DNA of 64,000 nt, from the NCBI RefSeq assembly GCF_014193515.1, contig NZ_BLXX01000010.1, positions 1 to 64,000 on the forward strand, in the 5' to 3' direction. Below, one piece after another: positions 17,554 through 26,205 of this stretch. Position 1 is the stretch's first letter. Every line of letters begins with the position of its first letter. A program made the position numbers and the translations under genes. This DNA is from Geomonas silvestris. GTDB lineage: Bacteria > Desulfobacterota > Desulfuromonadia > Geobacterales > Geobacteraceae. The notes below the pieces were generated by a model. The model had not been told where the DNA came from and did no database searches. It saw only the letters and a list, made by a program, of their open reading frames with translations.

Positions 17554-20526
17554 ATGAGCGTTAATCGCCGCCACATTTTTTTTCTACTGTTCGGCCTCTC
17601 TGGGTTTTCCGGCCTTATCTACGAGTCCATCTGGACCCACTACCTCAAGCTTTTTTTGGGCCATGCGGCCTATGCCCAGACTCTGGTGCTCGCGATTTTC
17701 ATGGGCGGCATGGCGATCGGTTCCTGGATCTGCAGCAACTATTCCGCGCGCTGGAAGAACCTTTTGTTGGGGTATGCCGTTACCGAAGGGGTCGTCGGAT
17801 TCTGTGCGCTGTTGTTCCATCCTGCCTTTACCCGGATTATTGACGCTGCATATACTACGATGATTCCTGCGATCGGAGGCCCGGTTGCGGTCAGCATTTT
17901 TAAATGGACGCTTTCCGCGCTGATGATCCTGCCTCAGTCCATTTTGCTTGGAATGACCTTTCCGCTCATGAGTGCGGGAATCCTGCGCCGTTTCCCTGAT
18001 CGGCCTGGTCGCTCCATCGCGTTCCTGTATTTCACCAACAGCATCGGTGCGACCCTCGGGGTCTTGTTGAGCGGATTCGTCCTGGTGCGGTGGATTGGCC
18101 TCCCGGGCACCATCTGCCTTGCCGGGGCCATCAACATTGCACTGGCTCTTGTGGTCTGGTTCATGGTGAAGAGATTCTACTCCACTGTTGAAAATGTCGA
18201 GACCGATACTGTGGCTACCGCCGCACCGAAAGGGTGGGGGTGGTATCGGTTTTTCCTTTTGGTTTCACTGCTGACCGGCACGGCTTCCTTCATCTATGAG
18301 ATCGGCTGGATCAGAATGCTGAGCTTGGTTCTTGGTACCTCAACTCACGCTTTTGAGCTTATGTTGAGTGCGTTTATCTGCGGTCTGGCTTTCGGTGGTT
18401 TGTGGATCCAGCGGCGTATAGATCAAGTTGACAAGCCGGTCCGCTATCTGGCTTGCGTACAGGTTGTAATGGGTATTCTGGCGCTTTCGACCCTCCTTCT
18501 GTACGGCAACACCTTTGAAGTGATGCAGTGGATCGTGAAAAGTCTGCCGAAGACTGATCTCGGATATGGTCTGTTTAACCTCTCCGGCAGCGCCATCGCC
18601 ATGGTCGTCATGTTGCCGGCTACCTTTTGCGCAGGAATGACTCTGCCACTCATCACCTTTGTCCTGCTGCGTCAGGGACACGGGGAGCGGAGCATCGGTG
18701 CCGTGTATGCTGCCAACACGGTGGGGGCGATCATCGGGGTCTTCTTTGCTATCCACCTGGGGCTGCCGTTATTCGGGCTGAAGGGGCTGATCGGTTTCGG
18801 TGCGGGTCTTGACATTCTGGTTGGTGTGGTCTTGTTGTGGGGTGCCACCGATACGGGAGACCGTCGCCAGGCTATGGGATTTACCGCGGCGGGCCTGGCT
18901 GCGCTGCTTCTTACGCTTGGTTTCGTGAATTTGGACCCCTACAAGATGGCGTCGGGAGTGTATCGGTTCGGTACCCTCTTGAACCGGCAAAACACCAAAC
19001 TTGTCTACTACCAGGACGGCAAAACGGCCTCAATAAGCGTGGTGCGGGATGGCGACGGCTCAATGTCCGTCAATACCAATGGCAAGACCGATGCCTCCAT
19101 CATGATGCAGGGGCAGGGGGCAACCAGCGACGAATCCACCATGATACTGCTTGCCGCGCTTCCCATGGCCTTGAACCCTGGGGCACGTACTGCTGCCTCC
19201 ATAGGTATGGGCTCCGGCATGACTTCCCATGCCTTGCTGGGAAATCCAAGGTTGCAGCAAGTCGATACCATCGAAATCGAAAGCAGGATGGTAGAGGCCG
19301 CTCGTCTATTCCGCCCCGCTGTGGAGCGTGTTTTCACCGATCTGCGCAGCAAAATCTACATCGACGATGCAAAGACCTACTTTTCCAGTCATAACAAAAA
19401 GTACGATCTTATTGTTTCAGAGCCGTCAAATCCTTGGGTTAGCGGGGTTGCGGGACTCTTCTCCGCGGAGTTTTACCGGCTGATCAAGCACCACATGAGC
19501 GACGACGCGGTATTCGTTCAGTGGGTGCAACTCTATGAAATCAACACCGACCTGGTTGTCTCCGTACTTAAGGCGGTATCCAACGAGTTCTCCGATTTTG
19601 CCGTGTATGCGCCAAATGATTTCGATATTGTCATAATCTCAAAAAAACGAGGGTTGCTTGGCGAGCCGGACCAGGAGATCATGAACCTGCCTGCCTTGAG
19701 GTTTGCCTTGAGTAAAAACAGCATCTATGGGACACAGGACATTGCCGTACGTAAGATCGGCACTAAGAAATTTCTCGGGAATTTTTTAGAGAATTACCCT
19801 TGTCGGGCAAATTCCGATTACTACCCGTTTGTGGATCAGAATGCCGCGAAGACCCGTTTTCTTAGTAGCAGTGCCACCGAATTGTTGCAGCTACCTCAGG
19901 TACCCTTGCCTGTCCTCGAAATGCTCCAGGGAGAGCCCAGGCGCTGGCGGGAAACGAAAGTTACTCCTGCGGTATATTCGCACAACAGCCAAGCGGCGTT
20001 TGCTGCCACGGCGCTTAGGGACTTCTTTCTCGTGGGGGACTTCCATGACCGCTACAATATTGTTCCGGATCAAGTCAAGCAGGACGCATTGCAGGTGAAA
20101 AGACTCTTTACCGTTTGCGGCGGCAATCCTGATCAGCAACTGGGAGCGCTCTTTGCCACGGCGATTCGCATGATCCCGTATTTGAGCCCCGAGGAACTGG
20201 ATGCTGTGTGGGCACGATTGGAGAGCGGTCCTTGCACCTCCTCGCTGCCGCCCTCCACCAAAGCCTTAGCCTCATTGTTCAAGGCTACTGGTCGTCGTGA
20301 TGCCCGCGCAATGAGTACCAACGCCAGCGCACTGTTGCAAAATGCCGACAGCATGACCCAGGGGACTGTAAAATACCTGTTAGCTTCGGCGATGCTTGGT
20401 GCATTGGCGTGCGGCGATGTCGCGACCTCGGAAGCGTTATGGTCTAAATTCAGGGTAGGAACTTTTGGCGGTAAGGAGCCCGACCTGCTGTACCGGTTGC
20501 TTGCCACGTACCGCGCCCTTCAATGA
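17554..20526 (+). CDS. Membrane-fused spermidine-synthase-like protein
   Basis: 990 residues. The N-terminal half is a polytopic membrane domain with an internal duplication: SGLIYESIWTHYLKLFLG near residue 20 and SFIYEIGWIRMLSLVLG near 248. The soluble C-terminal half has a spermidine-synthase fold: IGMGSGMTSHALL at about 547-560 for the nucleotide, DTIEIESRM near 570, DDAKTYF near 603 and SEPSNPWVSG near 621. True aminopropyltransferases usually have a D-x-x-D-P catalytic loop; the SEPSNPW form here is typical of the membrane-fused family, whose reaction is not established to my knowledge. The last 200 residues are helical and unassigned. The ATG has GGAG ten bases upstream. It is flanked by TMTC-like genes and shares their lower GC, so a link to glycan or surface modification is possible. 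Confidence 0.88.
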   Translation: MSVNRRHIFFLLFGLSGFSGLIYESIWTHYLKLFLGHAAYAQTLVLAIFMGGMAIGSWICSNYSARWKNLLLGYAVTEGVVGFCALLFHPAFTRIIDAAYTTMIPAIGGPVAVSIFKWTLSALMILPQSILLGMTFPLMSAGILRRFPDRPGRSIAFLYFTNSIGATLGVLLSGFVLVRWIGLPGTICLAGAINIALALVVWFMVKRFYSTVENVETDTVATAAPKGWGWYRFFLLVSLLTGTASFIYEIGWIRMLSLVLGTSTHAFELMLSAFICGLAFGGLWIQRRIDQVDKPVRYLACVQVVMGILALSTLLLYGNTFEVMQWIVKSLPKTDLGYGLFNLSGSAIAMVVMLPATFCAGMTLPLITFVLLRQGHGERSIGAVYAANTVGAIIGVFFAIHLGLPLFGLKGLIGFGAGLDILVGVVLLWGATDTGDRRQAMGFTAAGLAALLLTLGFVNLDPYKMASGVYRFGTLLNRQNTKLVYYQDGKTASISVVRDGDGSMSVNTNGKTDASIMMQGQGATSDESTMILLAALPMALNPGARTAASIGMGSGMTSHALLGNPRLQQVDTIEIESRMVEAARLFRPAVERVFTDLRSKIYIDDAKTYFSSHNKKYDLIVSEPSNPWVSGVAGLFSAEFYRLIKHHMSDDAVFVQWVQLYEINTDLVVSVLKAVSNEFSDFAVYAPNDFDIVIISKKRGLLGEPDQEIMNLPALRFALSKNSIYGTQDIAVRKIGTKKFLGNFLENYPCRANSDYYPFVDQNAAKTRFLSSSATELLQLPQVPLPVLEMLQGEPRRWRETKVTPAVYSHNSQAAFAATALRDFFLVGDFHDRYNIVPDQVKQDALQVKRLFTVCGGNPDQQLGALFATAIRMIPYLSPEELDAVWARLESGPCTSSLPPSTKALASLFKATGRRDARAMSTNASALLQNADSMTQGTVKYLLASAMLGALACGDVATSEALWSKFRVGTFGGKEPDLLYRLLATYRALQ

Positions 20527-20583
20527 GGCTGCGCGTGTCCGAGACTAACTCAGTTCTCAATTGTTACGAAAAAAGGATAACGT

Positions 20584-22497
20584 ATGCGCAATAACAAGAT
20601 GCTGCTCGGAATCGTTCTGGTGGTGGTTACCGTGGCCGTCTTCCTGCAGACGACAACACACCAATTCATCAATTTCGATGATCCGGGATACGTCACGGCA
20701 AATCCTGCTGTGAAGGGAGGCCTCTCTGCTGCCGGCGTGGCCTGGGCCTTTACCTCAACGGCTATGTCCAACTGGCATCCGCTGACCTGGCTCTCTCACA
20801 TGCTGGATGTTCAACTCTTTGGCCTGGAACCGCGCTGGCACCATCTGACCAGCGTGCTCCTTCATGCTGCTGCAGTATTTTTGCTCTTCCAACTGCTGGC
20901 CGGAATTACCGAAGCCCTCTGGCAGAGCTTTTTCGTGGCGCTTTTGTTCGCGATTCATCCGCTCCACGTGGAATCTGTCGCCTGGGTTGCGGAGCGCAAG
21001 GACGTGCTTAGCTGCCTGTTCGGGCTGTTGGCACTTTCCAGCTATGTCCGTTATGTTAAATCATCGGGGTATCGCTGGTACCTGGTGTCGCTGCTCCTTT
21101 TCGTTGCCGCCCTGATGAGTAAGCCTATGCTGGTCACGCTTCCCGTGGTGATGCTCCTACTGGATTACTGGCCACTGGCCCGCTACGTGCGGATGGAGGA
21201 GGCTTGCGGGGATAGCACGGTGTCGCGTAGAGCACCTTTCTTGCGCTTAGTTAGGGAAAAGATCCCGTTTTTCCTGTTTTCAGCGGCGTCCTCCATTATC
21301 ACCGTGTACGGCCAGCAGAAGGGTGGGGCCATGGCTACCCTGGATAAGGTACCCGTTTTTGCGCGCGTCGAAAATGCCTTGATTGCCTGGATCAAATACA
21401 TAGCTTTGATGTTCTGGCCCCAGGACCTGGCTATACTCTACCCGTTCCCAAAGCATCTGGTACTGTGGCAGGCCGCTCTCGCCGCAGTGGCGTTGGTCCT
21501 CATTTCCACGGTCGTACTCCGGTACCGGGTCCGTTTCCCCTACCTCGTCACCGGATGGTTCTGGTACCTGGTCACGACGTTGCCGGTTATCGGCCTGATC
21601 CAGGTGGGTGGTCAGTCGCTCGCCGACCGCTATACCTACATTCCCCTCATCGGACTTTTTATCATCTGCTGCTGGTTGCTTCCCGACCTCATGCAGGGAT
21701 GGCAGCATCGCCAGGTCGTGTTGGCTGTTCTGGCGCCACTCGTGTTCTGTCTCCTTACCGCAGTCACCTGGCATCAACTTGGTTACTGGAAGGACGATTT
21801 CTCTCTGTTTCGCCACACCCTGGATGTGACTTCCGACAATTACCTGATCCTCAACAACTATGGAATTGCCCTGGATGCTAAAGGAAACCATTCCGAAGCG
21901 TATGGATATTTCGTGGAAGCGGTGCGGGTAAATCCCCGCTCGGCCATGGCATACTCCAACCTGGGATCCGTCAGCCTGGGATGGGGAAAGCTCGACGAAG
22001 CCATCCAAAATTACACCAAGGCACTGGAGATCAACCCCAACCATCTGCAGGCTCGCGCCGGCATGGGCAAGACGCTGGCAGCAATGGGACGTCTCGACGA
22101 GGCGGTCTGGCAGTACCAACAGGTATTGAAGATAGATCCCTCTTTTGCCACAGCCCACCAAAAGCTGGCCCTGCTACTTATGAAACTGGGCAAGAATACC
22201 GAGGCCCAATCCCACTATATGACAGCCTTGCAGTTGGAGCCGAATTCTCCCAAGGCCGCTCTCGACATGGGGATAGCGATGGCGCAGGAAGGGAAGATGG
22301 TGGAGGCGCTCGGGTATTTCGAGGATGCGCTTCGCGTTGCGCCGGCCTCGGTCGAGGCGCATTTCAACCGCGGACTTGCCTTTGTGCGGCTCAACAGGAA
22401 GGACGAGGCCGCGGCGGAATTCGCCAGGGTGCTCGAACTGCGCCCCGGTGCGCCCGAGGCACAGCACTGGTTGGACATGTTGCGCCAAACGAACTAG
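20584..22497 (+). CDS. TMTC-like GT-C glycosyltransferase with six TPRs (NFDDPGY subtype)
   Basis: 637 residues. It is the closest relative in the window of the 1184-3079 protein: FINFDDPGYVTAN (Asp32-Asp33), NWHPLTWLSHM, HPLHVESVAWVAERKD, SKPMLVTLP and ADRYTYIP occur in the same order and spacing. Six TPRs fill about residues 415-630. The ATG has AAAAAAGGAT six bases upstream. The two relatives stand at opposite ends of the 1-24 kb glycosyltransferase block, on opposite strands. It is the last gene before the nanowire locus. Confidence 0.91.
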   Translation: MRNNKMLLGIVLVVVTVAVFLQTTTHQFINFDDPGYVTANPAVKGGLSAAGVAWAFTSTAMSNWHPLTWLSHMLDVQLFGLEPRWHHLTSVLLHAAAVFLLFQLLAGITEALWQSFFVALLFAIHPLHVESVAWVAERKDVLSCLFGLLALSSYVRYVKSSGYRWYLVSLLLFVAALMSKPMLVTLPVVMLLLDYWPLARYVRMEEACGDSTVSRRAPFLRLVREKIPFFLFSAASSIITVYGQQKGGAMATLDKVPVFARVENALIAWIKYIALMFWPQDLAILYPFPKHLVLWQAALAAVALVLISTVVLRYRVRFPYLVTGWFWYLVTTLPVIGLIQVGGQSLADRYTYIPLIGLFIICCWLLPDLMQGWQHRQVVLAVLAPLVFCLLTAVTWHQLGYWKDDFSLFRHTLDVTSDNYLILNNYGIALDAKGNHSEAYGYFVEAVRVNPRSAMAYSNLGSVSLGWGKLDEAIQNYTKALEINPNHLQARAGMGKTLAAMGRLDEAVWQYQQVLKIDPSFATAHQKLALLLMKLGKNTEAQSHYMTALQLEPNSPKAALDMGIAMAQEGKMVEALGYFEDALRVAPASVEAHFNRGLAFVRLNRKDEAAAEFARVLELRPGAPEAQHWLDMLRQTN

Positions 22498-22545
22498 TGT
22501 CAAAAAGGGAAGCGGAAACAGGAATACAGAGTGTGGCGTAAAAAG

Positions 22546-22575
22546 TTGACATTGAACTTCTTCCTGCCCTATATT
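22546..22575 (+). promoter_or_regulatory. Strong sigma-70-type promoter upstream of the beta-propeller gene
   Basis: TTGACA at 22546-22551, 18-base spacer, TATATT at 22570-22575; transcription would start near 22582, about 38 bases before the ATG at 22620. It separates the nanowire locus from the preceding glycosyltransferase genes. Confidence 0.75.
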
Positions 22576-22619
22576 TCCCTTGCATGGGAGCTCATTGCCG
22601 AGAGAAGTGGGAATTCATC

Positions 22620-23561
22620 ATGAAACGTACAACTTTTCACTACCTGTCGCTCGCACTGCTCTTGGCCCTGCTTACCGCCGTACCGGCCCTGGCGGGCGAT
22701 TTGAGGGTCTCCTACCTTTACAACCTCTCCGACTTCAACGGCGTGCTCCCTTATGACAGTGCGCGGGTCGTTCTCGACGAAGTGAACAGCGAGTCGTTTG
22801 TGGTCTCAGGCGGCAGCATCGACATCTTCAATGCCAGCGGCATGCAGATTTTTCACATCGATTGCGATCGCGAACTTGGTGGTGTGTACGACGCCGCGGT
22901 TGACGAGGCGGGGAATATCCTGCTCCTAGCCTACAAGGAAGGGATCTACAGTATCGTGACCTGCAACTATCGTGGGGAGCCCTTTAGGTCGACTACCATT
23001 AAAGACCTCCCCGCGGAATTTGACGATTTCCGCCCCTCCCGGATCGTCTACCGTAACTCGAAGCTGTTCCTCGTGAGTCTTACCGGCATGCAGGTGGTGG
23101 TGACCGACACGGAAGGATCGTTCCGGGTGGGTTACGACCTGGCCGCAATGGCGAATCTTTCCGACCAGGAGCGTGCCGATACCGGACTCGGGGGCTTCTG
23201 GGTCGATCACAGCGACAACATGTATTATGTCATCTCGGCGCTGGGGAAGGAGTACCAGTGCACGCCGGACGGCACTACGTCGCAACATGGACAGCGCGGA
23301 AGCTCCGCCGGCAAGTTCGGCGTCCCGTACGGAGTCGCCACCGACAAGTTCGGCAACCTGTTTATCACCGACAAACTGCGCGGTGCTGTCATGGTCTACG
23401 ACAAGGATTTCAAGTTCATCAAGGAGTTCGGTTTCCGCGGTCTGCGCCCCGGCAACCTGATCGTCCCCAACGAAATAGCGATTGATACGGTGAATAACCG
23501 GGTCTACGTCAGCCAGATGCGGCGCAGAGGGGTGAACGTGTACCAGGTAAGCTACGAGTGA
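22620..23561 (+). CDS. Exported NHL/six-bladed beta-propeller protein
   Basis: 313 residues starting MKRTTFHYLSLALL, with a signal peptide ending near ALA (residue 25). NHL-type strands repeat, for example FGVPYGVATDKFGNLFITDKLRG and the LIVPNEIAIDTVNNRVYVS stretch, giving a beta-propeller expected in the periplasm or at the surface. The start at 22620 is chosen over an in-frame ATG at 22584, which would put charged residues before the signal sequence and lies at the expected transcription start. It has its own promoter and a terminator 40 bases after the stop. Similar propellers sit beside cytochromes in other Geobacter loci; a docking or assembly role is inferred. Confidence 0.88.
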   Translation: MKRTTFHYLSLALLLALLTAVPALAGDLRVSYLYNLSDFNGVLPYDSARVVLDEVNSESFVVSGGSIDIFNASGMQIFHIDCDRELGGVYDAAVDEAGNILLLAYKEGIYSIVTCNYRGEPFRSTTIKDLPAEFDDFRPSRIVYRNSKLFLVSLTGMQVVVTDTEGSFRVGYDLAAMANLSDQERADTGLGGFWVDHSDNMYYVISALGKEYQCTPDGTTSQHGQRGSSAGKFGVPYGVATDKFGNLFITDKLRGAVMVYDKDFKFIKEFGFRGLRPGNLIVPNEIAIDTVNNRVYVSQMRRRGVNVYQVSYE

Positions 23562-23600
23562 AGTAAACCTGAACCGCTCGTGCCAAACAGAACTACCAGG

Positions 23601-23627
23601 GGTCGGCTTTATGCCGGCCTTTTTTTT
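23601..23627 (+). terminator. Rho-independent terminator of the beta-propeller gene
   Basis: Seven-bp stem GGTCGGC/GCCGGCC (one T-G pair) with a TTTAT loop at 23601-23619, followed by eight T (23620-23627). Confidence 0.88.
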
Positions 23628-24410
23628 GCCCTGCCAGGCCACTACAGCCATCCCCCGTACCCGGTCAGGCGAATCGCCCCCCGTCCCAACTATTCCTAAG
23701 GGTGAACCTTAAGAGCTTTAGCCTGCCAAAAGCCATGCATTGCCGGAAATTCCTGAAGAAACCTCAGTTACTTCACGGCACCACTCCTCCCAACCGAGAG
23801 CCTGAGAGCTCCAGCACGATCGAAAACCGCGCTTTCCCGGAATTCACCGGGGGACCTTTTTCAGCACCACCTAGTTATTTCACGCTGCAGTATGGCAAGG
23901 GCCGGCTTTACGCCGGCCTATGTTATTTGGCGGCAAAAAAACAAAGTGGGTGGTTTTGACTGAAAACTACGCAATAACAGGATGATATCTGTGGGGTGAC
24001 GCCTCCCAAAGCACGCCCGGTCGGACCGGCAAGGCGGGTTGGGGATCCCCCGCCAGGTATCGGCACCCCGTGAATCCCCGGTCTCTTCGCGATATGGCCA
24101 GGTGTTTTGGCCAAAGCGCCGGTTAAATCGCCGGTGAGATCCGGACCGATTTCCGGTGCTCCATCGTAAGTCTCTGTAATTCAGTCTTTTCCGGAAAAAT
24201 ACTCAGGTTGGCATGCGGCGTGCTAAAGAGATGACATCGAAAGGTTAACGAAAGAAATTGGAAGTGATAGGGCAAGAAAAAGGAAATTTAAAAGTAGGTG
24301 ACTGGAAGTCAAGCAGCAAGGTTTGAGTTTCAAGGGCAGCAAAAGGCGGCACATGTTATTCACTGCAGTTCACTTTCACTGGTAGTACCAAACCAAAAAG
24401 GAGAAAAGAA
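23628..24410. other. Long regulatory region upstream of the OmcS-like gene
   Basis: About 780 bases without a convincing gene. It contains a GGCCGGC hairpin at 23899-23919 like those after the OmcS-like genes but without a T-tract. It then has a structure-rich segment (about 23990-24170) with several GC-rich inverted pairs, such as GGCGGG/CCCGCC, GGCC/GGCC and CCGG/CCGG. A sigma-54-like site follows at 24208-24224, then an A/G-rich leader to the start codon. I compared it with the GEMM (cyclic dinucleotide) riboswitch core and saw no match. Confidence 0.55.
24208..24224 (+). promoter_or_regulatory. Sigma-54-type promoter candidate for the OmcS-like gene
   Basis: TTGGCATGCGGCGTGCT has the invariant GG (24210-24211) and GC (24222-24223) separated by exactly ten bases, as sigma-54 promoters require, and the TGGCA start matches consensus. 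It gives a leader of about 175 bases. The structured 200 bases upstream could bind an enhancer protein. Confidence 0.6.
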
Positions 24411-25730
24411 ATGAAAGCAAGCAAGGTTCTCGTAGCCGCAGCACTGTTCACCTTTGCTACCGCAGGTAGCGCACTGGCATTCCACTCCGGCGGCGTCGCC
24501 GAGTGCGAAGGCTGCCACTCGATGCACAACAGCTTCGAAGGCTCCGCTAACGTAACCGGCATGGCTCAGTATGCATCCGGCCCGTTCCTGCTGAAAGCTC
24601 AGGACCAGTCCGGCGCCTGCCTCAACTGCCACAACTCGGCTGACACCGTGGGCAGCGGCTACCACATCTCCACCGACGGCTCGCTCGTTGGCCAGACCAA
24701 GCAGGGTCCGGTCGAACTGACCCCGGGCGGCGACTTCGCATGGCTCAAGATGACCACCACCGGCAGCATCCGCAAAGCCGCGACCACCTGGGAAGGCGAT
24801 CGCAAAGGCCACAACATCGTTGCAGTTGACTTCGGCTACACCGCTGACAAGACCCTGACCGCAGCACCGGGCGGTTCCTACCCGGCAGCCAGCCTGGCCT
24901 GCTCCTCCTGCCACGATCCCCACGGCCGTTACCGTCGTTTTGCTAACGGTACCGAGGCTTCCACCGGCCTGCCGATCTTCGCTTCCGGTTCCTACACCAG
25001 CTCCGCAGCCCCGATTGACGGCATCTCCGCAGCCGGTGCATACCGCATCCTAGCCGGCGTTGGCTACCAGCCGAAGTCCCTGGCAGGCTCCTACGCCTTC
25101 ACCAGCGAGACCCCGATGGCAGTTGCTCCGTCCACCTACAACGCAACCACCAACGTCACCGCAGCCGGCGTTGCTGACCGCGTTGCTTACGGCTCCGGTA
25201 TGTCCGAGTGGTGCGCAAACTGCCACACCTCGATGCACCTTGATACCTACAACTCCGGCACCAAGGGCCTGGTTCACCCGGCTGGTAACGGCGCCAAGCT
25301 GACCGCTCCGATCGCCGCCAACTACGCAGCTTACGTATCTTCCGGTATCATGACCGGCACCGGCGCTGGCTACTCCGCAATGGCTCCGTTCGAGACCGGC
25401 GCAACCAAGTCCCTTGCCGACGTAACCGCTCTGAAAGCCTTCCAGGCTGCTCCGGTTGCTCCGACCACCAGCAACAACGTGCTCTGCCTCTCCTGCCACC
25501 GTGCACACGCTTCCGGCTTCGAGAGCATGGCCCGCTACTACCTGGGCAACGAGTTCATGACCATTGCTGATGCTTCCAACGCTGCTTCCTACGACACCAG
25601 CACCACCGAGAACAAGATCAACATGGGCCTCACCGTTGCTCAGCAGACCAACGCTTACAACGGCCGTCCGGCAACCGTCTTCGGACCGTGGGCACGTAAC
25701 TACTGCAACAAATGCCACGCTAAAGACTAG
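24411..25730 (+). CDS. omcS: OmcS-like hexaheme nanowire cytochrome
   Basis: 439 residues. The signal peptide ends at ALA (residue 23) and the mature protein begins FHSGGVAECEGCHSMHN, as in Geobacter sulfurreducens OmcS. Six CXXCH sites lie at residues 32-36, 70-74, 164-168, 268-272, 359-363 and 432-436, with the CHAKD tail. OmcS subunits stack head to tail into micrometre-long extracellular filaments that conduct electrons. The ATG has AAGGAG seven bases upstream. Codon use is extremely biased, consistent with very high expression. The sequence is rich in Ser, Thr and Ala, for instance residues 190-215 and 240-255. A sigma-54-like promoter lies upstream and two hairpins downstream, so it can be transcribed alone. 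An almost identical C-terminal half lies at the left window edge. Confidence 0.96.
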   Translation: MKASKVLVAAALFTFATAGSALAFHSGGVAECEGCHSMHNSFEGSANVTGMAQYASGPFLLKAQDQSGACLNCHNSADTVGSGYHISTDGSLVGQTKQGPVELTPGGDFAWLKMTTTGSIRKAATTWEGDRKGHNIVAVDFGYTADKTLTAAPGGSYPAASLACSSCHDPHGRYRRFANGTEASTGLPIFASGSYTSSAAPIDGISAAGAYRILAGVGYQPKSLAGSYAFTSETPMAVAPSTYNATTNVTAAGVADRVAYGSGMSEWCANCHTSMHLDTYNSGTKGLVHPAGNGAKLTAPIAANYAAYVSSGIMTGTGAGYSAMAPFETGATKSLADVTALKAFQAAPVAPTTSNNVLCLSCHRAHASGFESMARYYLGNEFMTIADASNAASYDTSTTENKINMGLTVAQQTNAYNGRPATVFGPWARNYCNKCHAKD

Positions 25731-25760
25731 TACTACCCTCGCTTGATTGTGATGAAATTC

Positions 25761-25783
25761 GGGGCCGGCATCTGGCCGGCCCC
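25761..25783 (+). other. GC-rich hairpin after the OmcS-like gene
   Basis: Nine-bp stem (GGGGCCGGC with its complement, loop ATCTG) without a T-tract. It is the counterpart of the 598-618 hairpin after the other copy and may stabilise the 3' end of the mRNA. Confidence 0.6.
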
Positions 25784-25792
25784 ACCATTGAC

Positions 25793-25824
25793 AAGCCCCG
25801 CTTTTTCGGAAGCGGGGTTTTTTT
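25793..25824 (+). terminator. Rho-independent terminator after the OmcS-like gene
   Basis: Stem AAGCCCCGCTT / AAGCGGGGTT around TTTCGG, then a run of seven T. Two hairpins in a row favour full termination before the OmcT-like gene, which has its own promoter. Confidence 0.9.
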
Positions 25825-26196
25825 ATGCCCTCTGCCGGTCTGCCGCCAGGGCGGGAAACTACTCGCGGGGACACTTATGAGTTTCTGAGGGTTTACCTCG
25901 GTTTTGCTGCACTGTTGCTTACAGGTGCTGGGAGGTGGCAGAGAAAGTCTTGCAGGCCAAGTATCTTAAGGCACGTCCGCTCTGGATCTAAATGGGCGGA
26001 TCCTGACACCAGCACTTCTCTGAAAAAAGGTGATAACGCTCAGGTTCAAAATGTGAACGGAACCTAGTGGCACAATGAAGTCCACTGATTCGGGAAACGT
26101 TTGACAATTACTGTTGATATTGAGTAATATGTCGCAGCTGTGACCAGAGTAATTTCCCTTTCGCGCTCCACCTAGTATCACTGCCTGCCTTGAGGA
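25825..26196. other. Intergenic region with promoter of the OmcT-like gene
   Basis: 372 bases without a convincing gene. A short open frame at 25825-26067 has no ribosome site and starts inside the terminator flank. The sigma-70-type promoter at 26101-26130 is the only element recognised. Confidence 0.6.
26101..26130 (+). promoter_or_regulatory. Sigma-70-type promoter for the OmcT-like gene and downstream genes
   Basis: TTGACA at 26101-26106, 18-base spacer, TAATAT at 26125-26130. Expected start near 26137, about 60-70 bases before the coding region. Confidence 0.75.
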
Positions 26197-26205
26197 ATGA
26201 CGCAT

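Noticed and set aside
23702-23959. 85-codon open frame before the OmcS-like gene
   Set aside because: No ribosome site, no domain, and it runs through a GGCCGGC hairpin.
23990-24410. GEMM-type cyclic dinucleotide riboswitch before the OmcS-like gene
   Set aside because: The conserved GEMM core (GACGCAAAGCC and the tetraloop-receptor region) is not present; only a general structured segment remains.
25825-26067. 80-codon open frame after the OmcS-like terminator
   Set aside because: Begins just behind the T-tract, has no ribosome site and no recognisable sequence.
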